Origin: RPQK01 sp041946865
GTDB lineage: Bacteria > Acidobacteriota > UBA6911 > RPQK01
NCBI GenBank assembly: GCA_041946865.1
Contig: JBHGBF010000089.1
Location: 1-18,566, forward strand
Direction of reading: 5' to 3'
DNA: 18,566 bases
The position numbers and the translations under genes are program-made. The notes beneath the pieces were generated by a model. That model searched no databases. It had not been told where the DNA came from and was given only the letters and a program-made list of their open reading frames with translations. Of this stretch, positions 1-7,031 are shown one piece after another; positions within the stretch are counted from its first letter, which is position 1, and every line of letters begins with the position of its first letter.

Positions 1-4
1 GCCA

Positions 5-1626
5 CTATAACCGCCCGTCTCCACTCCGATAGGTGTTTTCCGGAGCAGTGCGCCATCGTGCCGCGACTCCGTGGCAGGCAGCGCAGTTTTGAGTCTGTGC
101 GAGGAGGTCGAGCTTGTGTGTGTTCGGGCGATAAGGGCTCATGGTTGGATGGCATGCGCCGCAACGGTATCCCCGCCCGACCGCCTTCTCGTGAGAACGG
201 TCAAAATGCCAGTAGCCTGGCCGGTTCTTCCGCACGTCGGCAGTAATCCGGTGGCAATCGGTGCATGTCTCGCTCGGAAAATCAGCCGGTTTCATTGGCT
301 CAGGCAGCCGGCGCAACTCGACTGGCGAGGCCGACTGCCTGTGGGCGGCGATCTGCTGTGCGGCGACCCGCCCCATGTAGGCCGCAGGGCCGAGGAACGT
401 GCCCTCCAGGGCTGCCTGCCCGTTAATGCCGGCAAATCCTGTGACCTCACCTGCAGCGTACAGGTTTTCAATCGGGCTCCCCGCCGCACTCAAAACACGA
501 CATGCTTCGTCGACCCTGACTCCTCCCATGCTTTTGCGGGTAATGGGGAAAAACTGCGCGGCGAAAAAGGGCGGTTCTTCGATCCTTCGAGGTTTGGGCG
601 ATGTCTTGGGTCCGAATGCGTTGAAATCGGTGTCAACACCTTGGTCCGCAAGTTGGTTGTAGCGGGGGATCGTTTCGGTCAGCACCTGCGCCGGCACGTT
701 GATCTTCTCCGCCAGCTCACGGATTGAGTCCGCTTGCACGAGCACGTCTTCCCGGTCGTATATCAACCGGCTGACTTCTCCGAAACCGTCGTACCCGGCG
801 AGGGTGATCCCTCCGAATCGAACACTGTCCAATAGGAGCCACCAGGCTGAGAGAGCAAGGTCTTCAAGAGTACCTTGGGGTCGCCGAACTCCTGCACAAA
901 ACGCTTCCCCAGCTGGTTTACCCAAATGGCCTGGAAGTTGAACGACGCCAGTCCCCGGTCGCCGGTCGAGTCGCGGGGATCCGGGAGCCCGAGCACGTAG
1001 CTCCATTGGTGGTCCATACGCGTCAATACCCCGCCCACAGCCACGACCATTTCATGCCCTGATTCAGTGGCAAAAGGCGAGGCGCCTGCCAACAATCGTC
1101 CCGGTGAAGGCAGGTCTTTTGGCCAGTGCTTTCGGACGAGCTCGAGATTGCTCCCGAATCCGCCAGTCGCAATGAGAACCGATCGGCCTTTCAGGATTCG
1201 CGCTCGATTCCGCCGGAGATCACGCACTAGCAGGCCGCGAACTGCCCCTCCTTCGGCGATGATTCTTTCCGCTTTCGTGGCCCACAGAAAGGTCACGATT
1301 GGGTGACGCAAGCATTCGCGGAACAGCGGACCTGCCAGGCCCAGCCCCTTTCCCGTTCGGCCAGCTCGATCGAATCCCTGACCTGGTTTTTCTCCTGAAA
1401 GGGGGTGGCTACAATGCAGAGAGCGCCATTCGACATAACGGCATGGCCGCCGCCAACAGTCGACATGTCCACGACAGTGACTTTGGCGCCACTCCGTGCA
1501 GCTTCCAAAGCAGCGCTCAGCCCGGAAATGCCGGCGCCAACGATGATCACGTCAGGCTGTTCGGGCCCGACCAGGGGTACCCAGGAGGCGCACCAGAATG
1601 ACGACCGAAAGACTTACTCCTCGCAT
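5..1626 (-). pseudogene. Decayed secreted flavocytochrome c (fumarate-reductase-like flavoprotein with C-terminal triheme tail)
   Basis: One gene read across three frames. ATG at 1626 follows an AGAGGA ribosome site and opens a signal peptide (MRGVSLSVVILV). A frame change near 1590 leads into the FAD-binding Rossmann motif VIIVGAGISGLSAALEAA. Near 1350-1372 the frame changes again, and the roughly 100 residues normally found between 'DSIEL' and 'GKGLGLAGPLF' are missing. A third break near 825 joins 'YWTVFDS' to 'VRFGGITLAGYDGFGE'. The remainder holds a typical fumarate-reductase/urocanate-reductase-like C-terminal flavin segment (MGGVRVD, LYAAGEVTG). It ends in a tail with three haem motifs: CTDCH, CGACH and CAACH. 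The intact protein would be a periplasmic flavin/haem reductase or dehydrogenase of unknown substrate. Related FccA and UrdA carry their haems N-terminally, so the C-terminal position is a variant. Single frameshifts could be sequencing errors, but three plus a deletion favour a true pseudogene. Confidence 0.8.
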
Positions 1627-1751
1627 AATTCCTCTTTACTGAGCCAATGAAAAGAGCGTGGGCAAACTTCTGCGAGAGTTGAAATCAGAGTACGACTTCG
1701 CGGCCACCCGATCCACTCTCTTGATTTTGAACGGGGTTCGGTTCTGAATCG

Positions 1752-1773
1752 GGGTCACAGGGGAACGTGACCC
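1752..1773. repeat. Short perfect inverted repeat GGGTCAC-N8-GTGACCC
   Basis: The arms are at 1752-1758 and 1767-1773, with an 8-nt spacer. It lies 126 bp upstream of the start of the decayed flavocytochrome gene. It could be a regulator site or a fragment of a dispersed repeat; nothing in the sequence decides between these. Confidence 0.35.
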
Positions 1774-1976
1774 ATGGATGAAATAGAATCCCGCTCCGTA
1801 ATCGAAAGAGCGGAAGTGGTCACGCTCGACCTAAAGGTAAGCGCGCGCCCCCAGATCTATCCAAACCGGCGAACTGCATCGACCGCATCAAGATTCAATT
1901 CTTCATCGCTTACTCTTTATATCGGGGACACAGAATTGGGGGGTCGGACCGCCCGATGGACGGCGGGGGGACCGTA

Positions 1977-2002
1977 CAGTTGACCACTTGACTGGTCAAC
2001 TG
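1977..2002. promoter_or_regulatory. Palindromic operator of the toxin-antitoxin operon
   Basis: A perfect 10-bp inverted repeat, CAGTTGACCA / TGGTCAACTG, with a 6-nt spacer. It ends 21 bp before the antitoxin start codon and covers the candidate -35 box. Phd-type antitoxins are known to bind such palindromes and repress their own operon, so autoregulation is the natural reading. Confidence 0.7.
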
Positions 2003-2017
2003 ACCTTTCCGTAGTAT
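1988..2017 (+). promoter_or_regulatory. Candidate sigma-70 promoter for a leaderless antitoxin transcript
   Basis: The -35 TTGACT is at 1988-1993 and the -10 TAGTAT at 2012-2017, with an 18-bp spacer. The expected transcription start, about 7 nt after the -10, falls on the ATG at 2024. No Shine-Dalgarno-like sequence lies between the -10 and the ATG, which fits a leaderless mRNA. Confidence 0.5.
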
Positions 2018-2023
2018 TGACTC

Positions 2024-2263
2024 ATGCGCAAGACCTACGGCGCCAGCGAATTTAAGGCACGATGCCTTCAACTGTTGGACAAAGTGAAGGAAACCGGAGA
2101 AGAATACATCATTACCAAGCGCGGCGTGCCGATGGCTAAACTGGGCCCAGTCGAGGGAAAAGCAACGAGACCGCTTCGAGGCTTGCACAAGGGACTGGTC
2201 GAGGTGAGAGCCGATATCGTCGGTATCACGTTCGAAGATGACTGGGAAGCGCTAAAGAAGTGA
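2024..2263 (+). CDS. Phd/YefM-type antitoxin
   Basis: A 79-residue protein, typical in size for Phd/YefM antitoxins. The N-terminal half (MRKTYGASEFKARCLQLLDK and onward through EYIITKRGVPMAKL) has the family pattern of a small DNA-binding dimerisation fold. The C-terminal end (FEDDWEALKK) is the charged tail that usually wraps and inhibits the toxin. The stop codon overlaps the toxin start by four bases (GTGA at 2260-2263), so the two are translationally coupled. A palindromic operator lies just upstream, and there is no obvious ribosome site. It is predicted to neutralise the neighbouring PIN nuclease and to repress the operon. The family assignment is firm; the partner assignment follows from the overlap. 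Confidence 0.9.
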   Translation: MRKTYGASEFKARCLQLLDKVKETGEEYIITKRGVPMAKLGPVEGKATRPLRGLHKGLVEVRADIVGITFEDDWEALKK

Positions 2264-2658
2264 GCCTTCTTCTCGATACGCACGTCCTGGTTTGGTGGGA
2301 CTTGGATGATCCCTCGATGCCGCCCCGCTTCTCAAAACAAATTGACGAGGCTCTGAGTCGGGGTTCGGTAGCGATCAGTTCAATCAGCCTCTGGGAAATA
2401 GCCAAGCTCGTCCAGTTGAAACGTCTCTCAACACAGATTTCCGTGGATGATTGGCTGGCAGATTTGGAAGAGCATCCGCAACTGGAAGTGCTTGATATAA
2501 CGGCGAGGATAGCGGTAGAGAGCACCCGACTCGGTCCGTCTTTTCCTGGGGATCCGGCAGATCAACTGATCGCCGCCACCGCCCGCTGCCACGGCCTTCG
2601 GCTATTGACCACCGACAAACGTATTCGCGAGTCAGGGGTAGTAGCGTTGGCCGTCTAG
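2260..2658 (+). CDS. vapC: PIN-domain ribonuclease toxin (VapC family)
   Basis: A 132-residue PIN-domain protein starting with GTG inside the antitoxin stop codon. The acidic metal-binding residues of the family are in place: D6 in LLLDTHVLVWW, E46 in SLWEIAKL, D98 and D101 in GDPADQLIAATA, and D119 in TTDKRI. VapC toxins are Mg-dependent RNases that cut tRNA or rRNA and arrest growth when the antitoxin is lost. The target here cannot be told from sequence. All catalytic residues are present, so the gene looks intact. Pairing a Phd-type antitoxin with a PIN toxin is common in soil bacteria. Confidence 0.92.
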   Translation: MSLLLDTHVLVWWDLDDPSMPPRFSKQIDEALSRGSVAISSISLWEIAKLVQLKRLSTQISVDDWLADLEEHPQLEVLDITARIAVESTRLGPSFPGDPADQLIAATARCHGLRLLTTDKRIRESGVVALAV

Positions 2659-2959
2659 CCTCTGGACCGGCCGGCGGATCGGCCTGATCGTGTTCTCAAA
2701 GGGCAGGCAACAGGTGAGCCCGGACTTGCAGGTCGGATGCCAGACTGTCCAGGGCGGCCTGGTTTCAGTGGGGGCTGAGAAGACAGCCCGCCAATAGCTA
2801 TAGGATCTTCAGAAAGTATTAAACTAGTGAATCAGAAAGTTCCGTTCAGTCCCCGGCTCGCATCGGGACCGCGCTGGGGGCAGCCATCTTCCCTGGGCTC
2901 ACGGCCACAGGCGCGTCCCGCCGGCGTCTTTGCCCCGGGAACCTTCGTCTGGAGGGCGT
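2659..2959. other. Intergenic region upstream of the rhodanese/MBL gene
   Basis: No gene was found. A 9-nt direct repeat TCAGAAAGT at 2809-2817 and 2832-2840 (23 bp apart) flanks an A/T-rich stretch. That is the likely promoter neighbourhood of the downstream gene, although no convincing -35/-10 pair was found. A short GC-rich inverted repeat follows the vapC stop, without a T tract. Confidence 0.5.
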
Positions 2960-4072
2960 ATGCTAAACGAGACTGTCTCAGTCGACGACTTGCGTAGCAT
3001 GTTGGAAAGCGGTAGGCGGATCACAGTCCTTGATGTCCGCCCCGCGGCCGAAAGAGCCGAGCTGTGGATCCCCGGGAGCCTCCACATAGATGTCTACAAT
3101 CGGCTGAAGGCCGGTGACACAGCCGCACTTTCAGATTTCCGGCCGCCCAGGGACACCCTTGTGGTGACCGTCTGCGCCTCCGGAAAGACCAGCCTCGTTG
3201 CGGCCGAACAGCTGCGCGGGCGGGGCGTCACGGCCTGTTCACTGGAGGGCGGGATGCGCGCCTGGAGTCTTGCCTGGAATCTGGCCGAAGTCCCGGTCAC
3301 AGGTCTCGGTGAAACCCGCATCGTCCAGGTCCGGCGCACCGGCAAGGGGTGCCTTTCGTACCTCATAGGTTCCAGCGGCGGCGCCGTCGTGATCGATCCT
3401 TCCCTGGCCCCGCGGGTCTACCTGAATCTCGCCGAGGAGCGGGGCTGGAGGGTCGAGGTCGTTTTGGAGACGCACATTCACGCCGACCATCTTTCCCGGG
3501 CGAGAAGCCTTGCCCGGCAAGCCTCGGCGCGGCTGCTGTACCCGGAACAGGACCGGCTCTGTTATCCTCACGACAAGGCTGTCAACGGGGAACAAATTGC
3601 CTTCGGCGGTCCCAGACTTGAGGCCCTTCACACCCCCGGACACACCTGGGAAAGCACCTGCTATCTGCTCGAAGGGAAGGCGCTTTTCAGCGGTGATACG
3701 CTGTTTCTTGACGGTGTCGGTCGCCCAGACCTCCACGCCGGGACCGAGGAGCGACTGACCAAGGCCCATGCCCTCTATGGCTCGCTCCAGCGCCTCCGTC
3801 AGCTCCCGCCGAACGTGCTGGTCCTCCCGTCCCACACCGGAAAGCCGGCAGAGTTTGATGGACGGCCTCTTGTGTCGACGCTCGCAGACCTTTTCGAGAG
3901 CGTGGCGCTGCTCGGCTGTTCCGAGGATGAATTTGTGCGCTCGATCCTGGCCAGAACTCCCCCGACGCCTCCGAATCACTTGCGAATTATCGAGCATAAC
4001 GAGGCCGGCGACTTTCCCGAAGAAGATGTCATCGATCTGGAGGCTGGAGCCAATCGCTGTGCGGTCGCTTAG
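2960..4072 (+). CDS. Rhodanese / metallo-beta-lactamase fusion, persulfide dioxygenase-like
   Basis: A 370-residue protein from the ATG at 2960, which follows GGAGGG; an upstream TTG at 2930 lacks a ribosome site. Residues 1-113 are a rhodanese domain with active-site Cys72 in VVTVCASGKTS. Residues 115 onward are a metallo-beta-lactamase fold like ETHE1/glyoxalase II, with metal motifs THIHADH (H172, H174, D176, H177), HTPGHT (H224, H228), SGDTLF (D246) and PSH (H292). Proteins of this kind oxidise glutathione persulfide or related sulfane sulfur to sulfite, with the rhodanese domain transferring the sulfur. Here the rhodanese is N-terminal, whereas in several characterised fusions such as CstB it is C-terminal. 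A cytoplasmic location is expected, since no signal peptide is seen. A methyltransferase gene follows after 51 bp, probably in the same operon. Confidence 0.88.
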   Translation: MLNETVSVDDLRSMLESGRRITVLDVRPAAERAELWIPGSLHIDVYNRLKAGDTAALSDFRPPRDTLVVTVCASGKTSLVAAEQLRGRGVTACSLEGGMRAWSLAWNLAEVPVTGLGETRIVQVRRTGKGCLSYLIGSSGGAVVIDPSLAPRVYLNLAEERGWRVEVVLETHIHADHLSRARSLARQASARLLYPEQDRLCYPHDKAVNGEQIAFGGPRLEALHTPGHTWESTCYLLEGKALFSGDTLFLDGVGRPDLHAGTEERLTKAHALYGSLQRLRQLPPNVLVLPSHTGKPAEFDGRPLVSTLADLFESVALLGCSEDEFVRSILARTPPTPPNHLRIIEHNEAGDFPEEDVIDLEAGANRCAVA

Positions 4073-4123
4073 CCAGGAGATGGTCGCTCCGCAACCGATT
4101 CGGCCGAGATTGAGGGCCAAGCG

Positions 4124-4756
4124 ATGCCATTTTACAGAGACTATGTCTACCCCTTTCTCGTCGACAGACTGGGGAACCCAAAGCCCATCCAAGAAGTCCG
4201 CGAGCGCATTCTCCCTCTGGCGCGGGGCGCGGTCCTGGAGATCGGCTTCGGATCCGGCGCCAATCTTGCCTATTACGATCCCCGAAACGTGACCAGGCTC
4301 TACGCACTGGAACCGAACGCGAGAATGGTTCAGCTTGCTGAAAAACGCCGCACCCAAACCCTGCTCGACATCGAGTTCCTCGACCTTCCTGGCGAGCGAA
4401 TCCCGTTGGGAGACAGGACGGTAGACACGGTCGTCAGCACCTTCACTATGTGCACAATACCCGGGATCTCGGAGGCCATTCGGGGTATACGACGGGTTTT
4501 AAAGCCCCACGGCAAACTCATCTTCTTCGAGCACGCACTCTCCCCCGACCCCCAGGTACGACGCTGGCAGGACCGGTGGGCCGCGATCCACTACCGCCTG
4601 TTTGCCGGCTTGCGCCTGACGCGGGATATTCCGGCTCTGCTGCGGGATGGGGGGTTCTGTATTGAATGGATGGAAGCCGGGCATCTGGCTGAATTCCCGA
4701 AGTCTTGGGCATGCTTCTGCTGGGGCACGGCTAAGCTGACAGCCACTGGTCAGTGA
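4124..4756 (+). CDS. Class I SAM-dependent methyltransferase, METTL7-like
   Basis: A 210-residue methyltransferase with GAGGG 7 nt before the ATG. SAM motif I is VLEIGFGSGANLAYY (about residues 37-51), followed by the acidic loop end ALEPN and motif FTMCTIPG. The second half (FFEHALSP, then RRWQDRW, then FAGLRLTRDIPALLRDGGF) follows the layout of eukaryotic METTL7A/B: EH, W..FWQ, FDGCNLTRE, and a short C-terminal 'WG.A' end. Human METTL7B is known to methylate hydrogen sulfide and alkyl thiols. The resemblance plus the adjacent persulfide-oxidising gene suggests a sulfide or thiol S-methyltransferase, but that is inference. A phospholipid or quinone methyltransferase is the alternative. It has no membrane-anchor helix like that of METTL7. 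Confidence 0.85.
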   Translation: MPFYRDYVYPFLVDRLGNPKPIQEVRERILPLARGAVLEIGFGSGANLAYYDPRNVTRLYALEPNARMVQLAEKRRTQTLLDIEFLDLPGERIPLGDRTVDTVVSTFTMCTIPGISEAIRGIRRVLKPHGKLIFFEHALSPDPQVRRWQDRWAAIHYRLFAGLRLTRDIPALLRDGGFCIEWMEAGHLAEFPKSWACFCWGTAKLTATGQ

Positions 4757-4806
4757 CTCCAAACGTGGCTGGTCCTGCTGGTCCATCAGGGTCTGGAACC
4801 TGCACG

Positions 4807-4831
4807 AAACCGTAACTGCCACTGACGGTTT
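4807..4831 (+). terminator. Possible hairpin after the methyltransferase gene
   Basis: Arms AAACCGT and ACGGTTT (4807-4813 and 4825-4831) surround an 11-nt loop, 50 bp after the stop codon. Only three T's close the stem and no U tract follows, so intrinsic termination is uncertain. Confidence 0.3.
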
Positions 4832-5000
4832 GGGGCAATTCGCAAGGTGGTGAATGGCCTCCCCTTGGTTCCTACCTGTCGAGAAGCTGCTTATAACCAG
4901 CGACTTACAGAGAGCCATGACAAGTGGAGCGGAGTTTGCTCACTCTGGCGGCAACGGTCGAAGTCCAAGAGCCACAAGCCTTGGAGGAAAGGAGACTACC

Positions 5001-5450
5001 ATGAGAAGAAAGATCCTGACCCTGGCAAGCTTCGCAGTGATCCTGACCGTTATGACAGTAACGGCCTTCGGGCAACTTGGCCAGACCATACTGGCAAGCA
5101 TTCCATTCCCATTTGTCGTGCAGCGAACACAACTGCCGGCGGGAAATTACTCGTTTGAACGAGACCAGAGCAACCCTGCCGTGCTGGCGATCCGCAGTCA
5201 GGACGGCGCAACCTCGATGCTGGTTGTGACCGAATCCGCTCAGGCCGTCAAAGCTCCAAATCAGGCCAATCTGGTCTTTGACAAGGTCGACGGAAAGTAC
5301 TTTCTGTCGGAGCTCTGGACTGTCGGGACTGATCTCGGCAGGCAGATTCCGGAAGCGAGAGCCGAACATCGTTGGGAGCAGGATTACGCGGCAAGCCATT
5401 CCAACCCCAAGCAATTGAGCCAGATGATCACGGTGCCATGCACACGCTGA
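5001..5450 (+). CDS. Small secreted protein of an Acidobacteria-type family, function unknown
   Basis: A 149-residue protein from the ATG at 5001, preceded by AAAGGAGA. The same frame is open back to 4854 but without a better start. The N-terminus is a clear signal peptide (MRRKILTLASFAVILTVMTVTAFG). The mature part begins with IPFPFVVQRTQLPAGNYSFE, followed by a beta-rich segment (VLAIRSQDGATSMLVVT, LVFDKVDGKYFLSELWT) and a polar C-terminus. Proteins with this core are frequent in Acidobacteriota, where they are annotated as hypothetical. The pattern suggests a compact beta-barrel outside the cytoplasm. It precedes the peptidase gene by about 100 bp, with a strong hairpin in between, so it is probably its own transcript. 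I do not know its function. Confidence 0.82.
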   Translation: MRRKILTLASFAVILTVMTVTAFGQLGQTILASIPFPFVVQRTQLPAGNYSFERDQSNPAVLAIRSQDGATSMLVVTESAQAVKAPNQANLVFDKVDGKYFLSELWTVGTDLGRQIPEARAEHRWEQDYAASHSNPKQLSQMITVPCTR

Positions 5451-5486
5451 CCGCAGGCTCGGTTCAACCCAGCTTAAGACCATGGT

Positions 5487-5515
5487 GGCGTGAGGAAACG
5501 AGTCTTCCTCACGCC
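5487..5515 (+). terminator. Strong hairpin between the small secreted protein and the M48 peptidase
   Basis: A perfect 11-bp stem GGCGTGAGGAA / TTCCTCACGCC with a 7-nt loop. Four further outer pairs (two of them G-T) extend it to 5483-5519. No U tract follows, so it may be a weak terminator or an mRNA processing/stability element. Confidence 0.55.
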
Positions 5516-5552
5516 GCTACCGTGAACGCCCTGACGAGGGAGAGCAAACCCC

Positions 5553-7031
5553 ATGAGCACACGCATCAGATCCAAGCCACTGGCTGCCATATGCGGACTC
5601 TTGGCTTTCTATTCGACGCTGCCCCCGGCGGCAGCGGCCCCGGCCACAGTATCAAATGCAAGCGCGACCCTTCAGTCGCTCGAGAGCGACCTCCAGAAGA
5701 GCTACCTGGAACTATTCGAACTGTCACCCGATCTGCATTTCACGCCTGCACAGATTCAGGAAGCGCGGCGGCGTCTCCGGGAAGGCAGGGAAAACTGTGT
5801 TGAACGGTACAAAAAGGAGGCTGAGCAGGACAAGCTGCAAAAGCAAAAAGCGGAGCAAGACCTTAAGAAGCCGGGACTGACCGAAGAGGCGCGTCATCGG
5901 CTACATTGCGAGATTCAAGGTGCGCGTGAAGCCGAGGCCCAGACGCGCGTGCTGACCGCACACGCCATACCAATCGCGTACGACAACCGCGAGGCAAAAC
6001 TCGAGCTTCTGGAGAAGTGGCCGAAAGATCTGCAGGAGATCCAGGCTGCCAAGGAAGACGGCTCCTATCGGAACCGACAATGGGGCGACGTAAAAGACAT
6101 CGGCTTTCGCGAGATCGCCAAAGGCCAGGATGACGACATCAAGACCGGACAGGAAGCGATCAAACAGATGAAAGAGATGGGTCTGATGCCTCCTGAGCTT
6201 CAGGACAAGGCGGTGACTGACTATGTGACAGGTCTGGCGCAGAGAGTTGCCTCCCACTCGGACTTGAAAGTCCCTTTGCACGTTGCGGTGCTGGACGCCA
6301 AGGAGGCGAATGCCTTTGCCTTGCCGGGCGGCTTCCTTTTTGTAGAACGCGGGCTGCTGGAGGCGGTCGACGACGAGGCGGAACTGGCCGGAGTCATCGG
6401 CCACGAGATCGCACACGATGTGGCCAGACATGGACACAAACTGATGCGGCGCGGCGAAATAGCGTCAATCTTCTTCCAAGCCGCCGAGATCGCCGCTTCC
6501 ATATTGACTGGTGGAACTGCCGGTATTGGCACGTACTACGCCCTTCAATACGGCTTCTATGGGCTTGGTTTGGCGCTCAATCTTGAATTGCTGGGCGTCA
6601 GCCGTGACTATGAATTGCAGGCCGACCGGCTGGGTATTCAGTATGCCTGGAACAGCGGTTACGACCCGAAAGGTTTCATCCGTTTCTTTGACAAGATGGC
6701 CAGTAAGGAGGGCTACGTCAAAGGCCTTGGCTGGTTCTACGATCACCCTCCGTTCTACGACCGAATGGTGAGCGCCGAACGAGAGATCGCTTATCTTCCG
6801 GTCCAGTCCGAGCCTGTCGAAACCTCGAGCCGGTTCGACCAGATGAAGAAGGACCTGCAAAAGGTGGTGGAAAAGGCCACTAAGGAGGAAAAAGAGGCAC
6901 CGACTCTTCTCGCTCGCGAGCCCGGTTGCACGCCCGTCCGGAAGGTCGACCCCAATCAGCAGATCGATCTGCTGTGTTCCGTGGCGGAGGCCGGAGAAGA
7001 AGACTCGAATACGGCGAGGTTGTTCCAATGA
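5553..7031 (+). CDS. Secreted M48-family zinc metallopeptidase
   Basis: A 492-residue exported peptidase. A signal peptide (residues about 1-28, ending PPAAAA) is followed by a long charged, probably coiled-coil region (about 40-200) rich in Glu, Lys and Gln. The M48 catalytic domain has zinc motif HEIAH (H284, E285, H288) and third ligand E354 in YELQADRLG. The prior strand ANAFALPGGFLFVERGLL is typical of the BepA/LoiP/YggG group. These enzymes degrade or remodel misfolded outer-membrane and periplasmic proteins. GAGGGAG lies about 10 nt before the ATG. The stop codon overlaps the start of the VWFA gene (ATGA), showing translational coupling. Two hydrophobic stretches within the domain (about 305-345) could pack on or in a membrane. 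Substrate unknown. Confidence 0.92.
   Translation: MSTRIRSKPLAAICGLLAFYSTLPPAAAAPATVSNASATLQSLESDLQKSYLELFELSPDLHFTPAQIQEARRRLREGRENCVERYKKEAEQDKLQKQKAEQDLKKPGLTEEARHRLHCEIQGAREAEAQTRVLTAHAIPIAYDNREAKLELLEKWPKDLQEIQAAKEDGSYRNRQWGDVKDIGFREIAKGQDDDIKTGQEAIKQMKEMGLMPPELQDKAVTDYVTGLAQRVASHSDLKVPLHVAVLDAKEANAFALPGGFLFVERGLLEAVDDEAELAGVIGHEIAHDVARHGHKLMRRGEIASIFFQAAEIAASILTGGTAGIGTYYALQYGFYGLGLALNLELLGVSRDYELQADRLGIQYAWNSGYDPKGFIRFFDKMASKEGYVKGLGWFYDHPPFYDRMVSAEREIAYLPVQSEPVETSSRFDQMKKDLQKVVEKATKEEKEAPTLLAREPGCTPVRKVDPNQQIDLLCSVAEAGEEDSNTARLFQ

Larger units (their letters stand above)
1627..2023. other. Intergenic region between the decayed flavocytochrome and the toxin-antitoxin pair
   Basis: No coding region could be supported. 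It contains a perfect 7-bp inverted repeat GGGTCAC/GTGACCC at 1752-1773 and a short 'atcggggacacagaatt' stretch near 1920-1936. It ends in the toxin-antitoxin operator and promoter. A 69-codon open frame at 1774-1983 shows no protein-like features. Confidence 0.6.

Noticed and set aside
71..727. 218-codon open frame on the plus strand
   Set aside because: It is antisense to the flavocytochrome reading, which has recognisable flavin and haem motifs; the plus-strand product has none.
3239..4357. 372-codon open frame on the minus strand
   Set aside because: It is a shadow of the rhodanese/MBL and methyltransferase genes, whose catalytic motifs are intact on the plus strand.
4820..4850. Possible sigma-54 promoter upstream of the small secreted protein
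   Set aside because: The GG and GC are 8 nt apart instead of 10, and no activator palindrome lies upstream.
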